Below, one piece after another: positions 52,086-61,409 of a stretch of DNA of 64,000 bases. The stretch lies in the NCBI RefSeq assembly GCF_032854445.1, contig NW_027018063.1, forward strand, positions 1-64,000. Reading direction: 5' to 3'. Numbering within the stretch: the first letter of the stretch is position 1; every line of letters begins with the position of its first letter. This stretch comes from Liolophura sinensis. Lineage: Eukaryota > Mollusca > Polyplacophora > Chitonida > Chitonidae. The notes beneath the pieces are model-generated. The model searched no databases, was not told the origin of the DNA, and saw nothing but the letters and a program-made list of their open reading frames with translations. The position numbers and the translations under genes are program-made.

Positions 52086-55000
52086 CAATTGAATGATCAT
52101 TTATGCCATAATCACGTGCCCAGCAACGGCTCTTACTCCATGGAAACCAGGGAAATTTGCAATTTTTCAACAGCTGCCGATGCCTGGCTCAATTCCGCAT
52201 CTTTTGGCACCTTACTGAAGTGGGTCAGTGTTCAGTTGTACTTTTTACAGCAGACTGTATCAAGTACCTTGTGTTTTTTATGTACAAATGGTCTGGTTTT
52301 TCTACACGTAGATAAAGACATTGAGATTGTCTTGCACTTAGAAGTAAGGCAAATGCTGGGTGAGTTAAATGGGCTTAGCCCAAAGATTTCAGGTCTTCTG
52401 GGCTACCGAAGGGCACATAACTTATAGTAAAAAGTTGAATATAGTAATGACCAGTCGCGATTGTACAGAGTACAGTGTAGCCGATTTCAATTAACAAAAA
52501 GACCAGGCAAAAATGCAAAAGTGGAAAAACTGTTCCAGTGCTACTAGTAAGAGGCTAATTCGACGTATTTTGTGACGAGAAATCGAATGGTGCAAACCGC
52601 GTTGCTCTCCGACCAATACTTTTGGCTGTAGTGACAATTGAATGATTATTGATGTCATAATCACGTGCCCACCAACGGCTCTTACTCCATGGAAAGGAAT
52701 AAAATTTGCAATTTGTCAACAGCTGCCGATGCCTGGCTCAATTCCGCATCTTTTGGCACCTTATTCATGTGGGTCTGTGGTCAGTTGTACTTTTTACAGC
52801 AGACTGTATCAAGTACCTTGTTTTTTTTATGTACAAATGGTCTGGTTTTTCTACACGTAGATAAAGACATTGAGATTGTCTTGGACTTAGAAGTAAGATC
52901 ATTGCTGGGTGAGTTAAATGGACTTGGCCCAAAGATTTGACGTCTTCTGGGCTACCGAAGGGCACATAACTTATAGTCAAAAGTTGAATATAGTAATGAC
53001 CAGTCGCGATTGTACAGAGTACAGTGTAGCCGATTTCAATTAACAAAAAGACCAGGTAAAAATGCAAAAGTGGAAAAACTGTTCCAGTGCTGCTAGTAAG
53101 AGGCTAATTCGACGTATTTTGTGACGAGAAATCGAATGGTGCAAACCGCGTTGCTCTCCGACCAATACTTTTGGCTGTAGTGACAATTGAATGATCATTG
53201 ATGTCATAATCACGTGCCCAGCAACGGCTCTTACTCCATGGAAACCAGGGAAATTTCCAATTTTTCAACAGCTACCGATGCCTGGCTCAATTCCGCATCT
53301 TTTTGCACCTTACTGAAGTGGGTCAGTGTTCAGTTGTACTTTTTACAGCAGACTGTATCAAGTACCTTGTGTTTTTCATGTACAAATGGTCTGGTTTTTC
53401 TACACGTAGATAAAGACATTGAGATTGTCTTGCACTTAGAAGTAAGGCAATTGCTGGGTGAGTTAAATGGGCTTAGCCCAAAGATTTCAGGTCTTCTGGG
53501 CTACCGAAGGGCACATAACTTATAGTCAAAAGTTGAATATAGTAATGACCAGTCGCGATTGTACAGAGTACAGTGTAGCCGATTTCAATTAACAAAAAGA
53601 CCAGGCAAAAATGCAAAAGTGGAAAAACTGTTCCAGTGCTGCTAGTAAGAGGCTAATTCGACGTATTTTGTGACGAGAAATCGAATGGTGCAAACCGCGT
53701 TGCTCTCCGACCAATACTTTTGGCTGTAGTGACAATTGAATGATCATTGATGTCATAATCACGTGCCCAGCAACGGCTCTTACTCCATGGAAACCAGGGA
53801 AATTTGCAATTTTTCAACAGCTACCGATTTCTGGCTCAATTCCGCATCTTTTGGCACCTGATTCATGTGGGTCTGTGGTCAGTTGTACTTTTTACAGCAG
53901 ACTGTATCAAGTACCTTGTGTTTTTTATGTACAAATGGTGTGGTTTTTCTACACGTAGATAAAGACATTGAGATTGTTTAGGACTTAGAAGTAAGACAAT
54001 TCCTGGGTGAGTTAAATGGGCTTAGCCCAAAGATTTGACGTCTTCTGGACTACCGAAGGGCACATAACTTATAGTCAAAAGTTGAATATAGTAATGACCA
54101 GTCGCGATTGTACAGAGTACAGTGTAGCCGATTTCAATTAACAAAAAGACCAGGTAAAAATGCAAAAGTGGAAAAAACTGTTCCAGTGCTGCTGGTAAGA
54201 GGCTAATCCGATGTATTTTGTGACGAGAAATCGAATGGTGCAAACCGCGTTGCTCTCCGACCAATACTTTTGGCTGTAGCGACAATTCAATGAATATTGA
54301 TGTCATAATAACGTGCGTAGCAACGGCTCTTACTCCATGGAAACCAGGGAAATTTGCAATTTGTCAACAGCTGCCGATTTCTGGCTCAATTCCGCATCTT
54401 TTGGCACCTTATTCATGTGGTTCTGTGGTCAGTTGTACTTTTTACAGCAGACTGTATCAAGTACCTTGTGTTTTTTATGTACAAATGGTCTGGTTTTTCT
54501 ACACGTAGATAAAGACATTGAGATTGTCTTGCTCTTAGAAGTAAGGCAATTGCTGGGTGAGTTAAATGGGCTGAGCCCAAAGATTTGACGTCTTCTGGGC
54601 TACCGAAGGGCACATAACTTATAGTCAAAAGTTGAATATAGTAATGACCAGTCGCGATTGTACAGAGTACAGTGTAGCCGATTTCAATTAACAAAAAGAC
54701 CAGGCAAAAATGCAAAAGTGGAAAAACTGTTCCAGTGCTGCTGGTAAGAGGCTAATCCGACGTATTTTGTGACGAGAAATCGAATGGTGCAAACCGCGTT
54801 GCTCTCCGACCAATACTTTTGGCTGTAGCGAAAATTGAATGATCATTGATGTCATAATCACGTGCCCAGCAACGGCTCTTACTCCATGGAAACCAGGGAT
54901 ATTTGCAATTTTTTAACAGCTGCAAATGCCTGGCCCAATTCCGAATCTTTTGGCACCTTATAAATGTGGGTCAGTGTTCAGTTGTACTTTTTACAGCAGA

Positions 55001-55670
55001 CTGTATCAAGTACCTTGTGTTTTTCATGTACAAATGGTGTGGTTTTTCTACACGTAGATAAAGACATTGAGATTGTCTTCGACTTAGAAGTTAGGCAATT
55101 GCTGGGTGAGTTAAATGGGCTTAGCCCAAAGATTTGACGTCTTCTGGGCTACCGAAGGGCACATAACATATAGTCAAAAGTTGAATATAGTAATGACCAG
55201 TCGCGATGGTACATAGTACAGTGTAGCCGATTTCAATTAACAAAAAGACCAGGCAAAAATGCAAAATTGGAAAAATTGTTCCAGTGCTGCTGGTAAGAGG
55301 CTAATACGACGTATTTTGTGACGAGAAATCGAATGGTGCAAACCGCGTTGCTCTCCGACCAATACTTTTGGCTGTAGTGACAATTGAATGATCATTTATG
55401 TCATAATCACGTGCCCAGCAACGGCTCTTACTCCATGGAAACCAGGGAAATTTGCAATTTTTCAACAGCTGCCGATGCCTGGCTCAATTCCGCATCTTTT
55501 GGCACCTTACTGAAGTGGGTCAGTGTTCAGTTGTACTTTTTACAGCAGACTGTATCAAGTACCTTGTGTTTTTTATGTACAAATGGTCTGGTTTTTCTAC
55601 ACGTAGATAAAGACATTGAGATTGTCTTGCACTTAGAAGTAAGGCAATTGCTGGGTGAGTTAAATGGGCT

Positions 55671-55700
55671 TAGCCCAAAGATTTCAGGTCTTCTGGGCTA
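55671..55700. other. Conserved dyad TAGCCCA/TGGGCTA (type copy)
   Basis: Seven-base arms separated by 16 bp, preceded by the overlapping odd palindrome GGGCTTAGCCC at 55666-55676. The two share the middle arm, so only one can pair at a time. Most monomers keep it; the GGGCTTGGCCC variant (for example 32626) weakens both, and GGGCTGAGCCG (34270, 37010, 38660) breaks the first. In half the monomers the spacer contains GACGTC. Dyads of this kind are common in satellites, and function here is unproven. Confidence 0.6.
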
Positions 55701-55756
55701 CCGAAGGGCACATAACTTATAGTAAAAAGTTGAATATAGTAATGACCAGTCGCGAT

Positions 55757-55769
55757 TGTACAGAGTACA
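55757..55769. other. Conserved dyad TGTAC-aga-GTACA (type copy)
   Basis: A 13-bp inverted repeat with a 3-bp centre at offset 377-389 of the monomer. It is intact in most monomers. The CGATGGTACATAG variant (about 340, 5821, 39297, 42043, 49727, 55205, 60685) and the CGATTCTACAG variant (9117, 14607, 16805) alter the left arm. The shape resembles a symmetrical protein site, but I cannot assign a binder. Confidence 0.5.
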
Positions 55770-55930
55770 GTGTAGCCGATTTCAATTAACAAAAAGACCA
55801 GGCAAAAATTCAAAAGTGGAAAAACTGTTCCAGTTGCTGCTGGTAAGAGGCTAATCCGACGTATTTTGTTACGAGAAATCGAATGGTGCAAACCGCGTTG
55901 CTCTCCGACCAATACTTTTGGCTGTAGTGA

Positions 55931-58900
55931 CAATTGAATGATCATTTATGCCATAATCACGTGCCCAGCAACGGCTCTTACTCCATGGAAACCAGGGATA
56001 TTTGCAATTTTTTAACAGCTGCCGATGCCTGGCTCAATTCCGCATCTTTTGGCACCTTACTGAAGTGGGTCAGTGTTCAGTTGTACTTTTTACAGCAGAC
56101 TGTATCAAGTACCTTGTGTTTTTCACGTACAAATGGTGTGGATTTTCTACACGTAGATAAAGACATTGAGATTGTCTTGCACTTAGAAGTAAGGCAATTG
56201 CTGGGTGAGTTAAATGGGCTTAGCCCAAAGATTTCAGATCTTCTTGGCTACCGAAGGGCACATAACTTATAGTCAAAAGTTGAATATAGTAATGACCAGT
56301 CGCGATTGTACAGAGTACAGTGTAGCCGGTTTCAATTAACAAAAAGACCAGGCAAAAATGCAAAAGTGGAAAAACTGTTCCAGTTCTACTAGTAAGAGAC
56401 TAATCCGACGTATTCTGTGACGAGAAATCGAATGGTGCAATCCGCGTTTCTCTCCGACCAATACTTTTGGCTGTAGCGACAGTTGAATGATCATTTATGC
56501 CATAATCACGTGCGTAGCAACGGCTCTTACTCCATGGAAACCAGGGATATTTGCAATTTTTTAACAGCTGCCGATGCCTGGCCCAACTCCGCATCTTTTG
56601 GCACCTTATAAATGTGTGTCAGTGTTTAGTTGTACTTTTTACAGCAGACTGTATCAAGTACCTTGTGTTTTTTATGTACAAATGGTCTGGTTTTTCTACA
56701 CGTAGATAAAGACATTGAGATTGTCTTGGACTTAGAAGTAAGACAATTGCTGGGTGAGTTAAATGGACTTGGCCCAAAGATTTCAGGTCTTCTGGGCTAC
56801 CGAAGGGCACATAACTTATAGTCAAAAGTTGAATATAGTAATGACCAGTCGCGATTGTACAGAGTACAGTGTAGCCGATTTCAATTAACAAAAAGAACAG
56901 GCAAAAATGCAAAAGTGGAAAAACTGTTCCAGTGCTGCTGGTAAGAGGCTAATCCGACGTATTTTGTGACGAGAAATCGAACGTTGCTCTCCGACCAATA
57001 CTTTTGGCTGTAGTGACAATTGAATGATCATTTATGCCATAATCACGTGCCCAGCAACGGCTCTTACTCCATGGAAACCAGGGAAATTTGCAATTTTTCA
57101 ACAGCTGCCGATGCCTGGCTCAATTCCGCATCTTTTGGCACCTTACTGAAGTGGGTCAGTGTTCAGTTGTACTTTTTACAGCAGACTGTATCAAGTACCT
57201 TGTGTTTTTTATGTACAAATGGTCTGGTTTTTCTACACGTAGATAAAGACATTGAGATTGTCTTGCACTTAGAAGTAAGGCAAATGCTGGGTGAGTTAAA
57301 TGGGCTTAGCCCAAAGATTTCAGGTCTTCTGGGCTACCGAAGGGCACATAACTTATAGTAAAAAGTTGAATATAGTAATGACCAGTCGCGATGGTACAGA
57401 GTACAGTGTAGCCGATTTCAATTAACAAAAAGACCAGGCAAAAATGCAAAAGTGGAAAAAACTGTTCCAGTGCTACTAGTAAGAGGCTAATTCGACGTAT
57501 TTTGTGACGAGAAATCGAATGGTGCAAACCGCGTTGCTCTCCGACCAATACTTTTGGCTGTAGTGACAATTGAATGATTATTGATGTCATAATCACGTGC
57601 CCACCAACGGCTCTTACTCCATGGAAAGGAATAAAATTTGCAATTTGTCAACAGCTGCCGATGCCTGGCTCAATTCCGCATCTTTTGGCACCTTATTCAT
57701 GTGGGTCTGTGGTCAGTTGTACTTTTTACAGCAGACTGTATCAAGTACCTTGTTTTTTTTATGTACAAATGGTCTGGTTTTTCTACACGTAGATAAAGAC
57801 ATTGAGATTGTCTTGGACTTAGAAGTAAGATCATTGCTGGGTGAGTTAAATGGACTTGGCCCAAAGATTTGACGTCTTCTGGGCTACCGAAGGGCACATA
57901 ACTTATAGTCAAAAGTTGAATATAGTAATGACCAGTCGCGATTGTACAGAGTACAGTGTAGCCGATTTCAATTAACAAAAAGACCAGGTAAAAATGCAAA
58001 AGTGGAAAAACTGTTCCAGTGCTGCTAGTAAGAGGCTAATTCGACGTATTTTGTGACGAGAAATCGAATGGTGCAAACCGCGTTGCTCTCCGACCAATAC
58101 TTTTGGCTGTAGTGACAATTGAATGATCATTGATGTCATAATCACGTGCCCAGCAACGGCTCTTACTCCATGGAAACCAGGGAAATTTGCAATTTTTCAA
58201 CAGCTACCGATGCCTGGCTCAATTCCGCATCTTTTTGCACCTTACTGAAGTGGGTCAGTGTTCAGTTGTACTTTTTACAGCAGACTGTATCAAGTACCTT
58301 GTGTTTTTCATGTACAAATGGTCTGGTTTTTCTACACGTAGATAAAGACATTGAGATTGTCTTGCACTTAGAAGTAAGGCAATTGCTGGGTGAGTTAAAT
58401 GGGCTTAGCCCAAAGATTTCAGGTCTTCTGGGCTACCGAAGGGCACATAACTTATAGTCAAAAGTTGAATATAGTAATGACCAGTCGCGATTGTACAGAG
58501 TACAGTGTAGCCGATTTCAATTAACAAAAAGACCAGGCAAAAATGCAAAAGTGGAAAAACTGTTCCAGTGCTGCTAGTAAGAGGCTAATTCGACGTATTT
58601 TGTGACGAGAAATCGAATGGTGCAAACCGCGTTGCTCTCCGACCAATACTTTTGGCTGTAGTGACAATTGAGTGATCATTGATGTCATAATCACGTGCCC
58701 AGCAACGGCTCTTACTCCATGGAAACCAGGGAAATTTGCAATTTTTCAACAGCTACCGATTTCTGGCTCAATTCCGCATCTTTTGGCACCTGATTCATGT
58801 GGGTCTGTGGTCAGTTGTACTTTTTACAGCAGACTGTATCAAGTACCTTGTGTTTTTTATGTACAAATGGTATGGGTTTTCTACACGTAGATAAAGACAT

Positions 58901-61409
58901 TGAGATTGTTTAGGACTTAGAAGTAAGACAATTCCTGGGTGAGTTAAATGGGCTTAGCCCAAAGATTTGACGTCTTCTGGACTACCGAAGGGCACATAAC
59001 TTATAGTCAAAAGTTGAATATAGTAATGACCAGTCGCGATTGTACAGAGTACAGTGTAGCCGATTTCAATTAACAAAAAGACCAGGCAAAATGCAAAAGT
59101 GGAAAAACTGTTCCAGTGCTGCTGGTAAGAGGCTAATCCGATGTATTTTGTGACGAGAAATCGAATGGTGCAAACCGCATTGCTCTCCGACCAATACTTT
59201 TGGCTGTAGCGACAATTCAATGAATATTGATGTCATAATAACGTGCGTAGCAACGGCTCTTACTCCATGGAAACCAGGGATATTTGCAATTTTTTAACAG
59301 CTGCCGATTTCTGGCCCAATTCCGCATCTTTTGGCACCTTATAAATGTGGGTCAGTGTTTAGTTGTACTTTTTACAGCAGACTGTATCAAGTACCTTGTG
59401 TTTTTTATGTACAAATGGTCTGGTTTTTCTACACGTAGATAAAGACATTGAGATTGTCTTGGACTTAGAAGTAAGACAATTGGTAGGTGAGTTAAATGGG
59501 CTTAGCCCAAAGATTTCAGGTCTTCTGGGCTACCGAAGGGCACATAACTTATAGTCAAAAGTTGAATATAGTAATGACCAGTCGCGATTGTACAGAGTAC
59601 AGTGTAGCCGATTTCAATTAACAAAAAGACCAGGTAAAAATGCAAAAGTGGAAAAACTGTTCCAGTGCTGCTGGTAAGAGGCTAATCCGACGTATTTTGT
59701 GACGAGAAATCGAATGCTGCAAACCGCGTTGCTCTCCGACCAATACTTTTGGCTGTAGTGACAATTGAATGATAATTTATGTCATAATCACGTGCACAGC
59801 AACGGCTCTTACTCCATGGAAACCAGGGAAATTTGCAATTTGCCAACAGCTGCCGATTTCTGGCTCAATTCCGCATCTTTTGGCACCTTATTCATGTGGT
59901 TCTGTGGTCAGTTGTACTTTTTACAGCAGACTGTATCAAGTACCTTGTGTTTTTTATGTACAAATGGTCTGGTTTTTCTACACGTAGATAAAGACATTGA
60001 GATTGTCTTGCTCTTAGAAGTAAGGCAATTGCTGGGTGAGTTAAATGGGCTTAGCCCAAAGATTTGACGTCTTCTGGGCTACCGAAGGGCACATAACTTA
60101 TAGTCAAAAGTTGAATATAGTAATGACCAGTCGCGATTGTACAGAGTACAGTGTAGCCGATTTCAATTAACAAAAAGAACAGGCAAAAATGCAAAAGTGG
60201 AAAAACTGTTCCAGTGCTGCTGGTAAGAGGCTAATCCGACGTATTTTGTGACGAGAAATCGAATGGTGCAAACCGCGTTGCTCTCCGACCAATACTTTTG
60301 GCTGTAGCGAAAATTGAATGATCATTGATGTCATAATCACGTGCCCAGCAACGGCTCTTACTCCATGGAAACCAGGGATATTTGCAATTTTTTAACAGCT
60401 GCCAATGCCTGACCCAATTCCGAATCTTTTGGCACCTTATAAATGTGGGTCAGTGTTCAGTTGTACTTTTTACAGCAGACTGTATCAAGTACCTTGTGTT
60501 TTTCATGTACAAATGGTGTGGTTTTTCTACACGTAGATAAAGACATTGAGATTGTCTTGGACTTAGAAGTCAGGCAATTGCTGGGTGAGTTAAATGGGCT
60601 TAGCCCAAAGATTTGACGTCTTCTGGGCTACCGATGGGCACATAACATATAGTCAAAAGTTGAATATAGTAATGACCAGTCGCGATGGTACATAGTACAG
60701 TGTAGCCGATTTCAATTAACAAAAAGACCAGGCAAAAATGCAAAATTGGAAAAATTGTTCCAGTGCTGCTGGTAAGAGGCTAATACGACGTATTTTGTGA
60801 CGAGAAATCGAATGGTGCAAACCGCGTTGCTCTCCGACCAATACTTTTGGCTGTAGTGACAATTGAATGATCATTTATGCCATAATCACGTGCCCAGCAA
60901 CGGCTCTTACTCCATGGAAACCAGGGAAATTTGCAATTTTTCAACAGCTGCCGATGCCTGGCTCAATTCCGCATCTTTTGGCACCTTACTGAAGTGGGTC
61001 AGTGTTCAGTTGTACTTTTTACAGCAGACTGTATCAAGTACCTTGTGTTTTTTATGTACAAATGGTCTGGTTTTTCTACACGTAGATAAAGACATTGAGA
61101 TTGTCTTGCACTTAGAAGTAAGGCAATTGCTGGGTGAGTTAAATGGGCTTAGCCCAAAGATTTCAGGTCTTCTGGGCTACCGAAGGGCACATAACTTATA
61201 GTAAAAAGTTGAATATAGTAATAACCAGTCGCGATTGTACAGAGTACAGTGTAGCCGATTTCAATTAACAAAAAGACCAGGTAAAAATGCAAAAGTGGAA
61301 AATCTGTTCCAGTTGCTGCTGGTAAGAGGCTAATCCGACGTATTTTGTGACGAGAAATCGAATGGTGCAATCCGCGTTGCTCTCGGACTAATACTTTTGC
61401 CTGTAGTGA
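55931..61409 (+). repeat. 9/10-monomer HOR, copy 2 (5479 bp, one monomer extra)
   Basis: Monomers start at 55931, 56480, 57017, 57567, 58116, 58665, 59213, 59762, 60311 and 60860. It repeats 51000-55930, including the 537-bp monomer at 56480 with the same 12-bp deletion (about 56977). The single monomer 54283 of copy 1 corresponds here to two: 59213 has its head (TTCAATGAATATTG, AACGTGCGTAGC) and 59762 its body (GATTTCTGGCTC, GTGGTTCTG). From there the offset is 5479 instead of 4931. Monomers 60311 and 60860 match 54832 and 55381. Confidence 0.92.

Larger units (their letters stand above)
51000..55930 (+). repeat. 9-monomer HOR, copy 1 (4931 bp)
   Basis: Monomers start at 51000, 51549, 52086, 52635, 53184, 53733, 54283, 54832 and 55381. 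The first six match 55931-59212 at an offset of 4930-4932 bp with only about a dozen differences noticed. Private shared markers are TGGATTTTC and CTTCTTGGC in the first, GACAGTTG with CCCAACTCC and ATGGACTTGG in the second, a 12-bp deletion at the end of the second (GAAATCGAACGTTGC, about 52046), CATGGAAAGGAATAAAATT in the fourth, TTTTTGCACC in the fifth, and CACCTGATTC with ATTCCTGGG in the sixth. This is the youngest-looking large duplication in the window. Confidence 0.93.
55381..55930 (+). repeat. Reference monomer (550 bp) with landmark motifs
   Basis: This monomer is a convenient type copy of the T2 class. Landmarks by offset: 1-6 CAATTG (MfeI); 7-16 AATGATCATT, a perfect 10-bp palindrome containing a BclI site; 28-33 CACGTG (E-box, PmlI); 53-58 CCATGG (NcoI); 86-91 CAGCTG (PvuII); 126-150 the T1/T2/T3 switch block; 157-165 a TTTTTACAG pyrimidine-AG motif; 275-280 GTGAGT; 286-296 GGGCTTAGCCC; 291-297 and 314-320 the dyad TAGCCCA/TGGGCTA; 377-389 the dyad TGTAC-aga-GTACA; 411-445 a run of four A-tracts. 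A few private changes are present (AGTAAAAAG, an extra T before GCTGCTGG, TTACGAG). The offsets apply with at most a few bases of drift to every other monomer. Confidence 0.9.
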
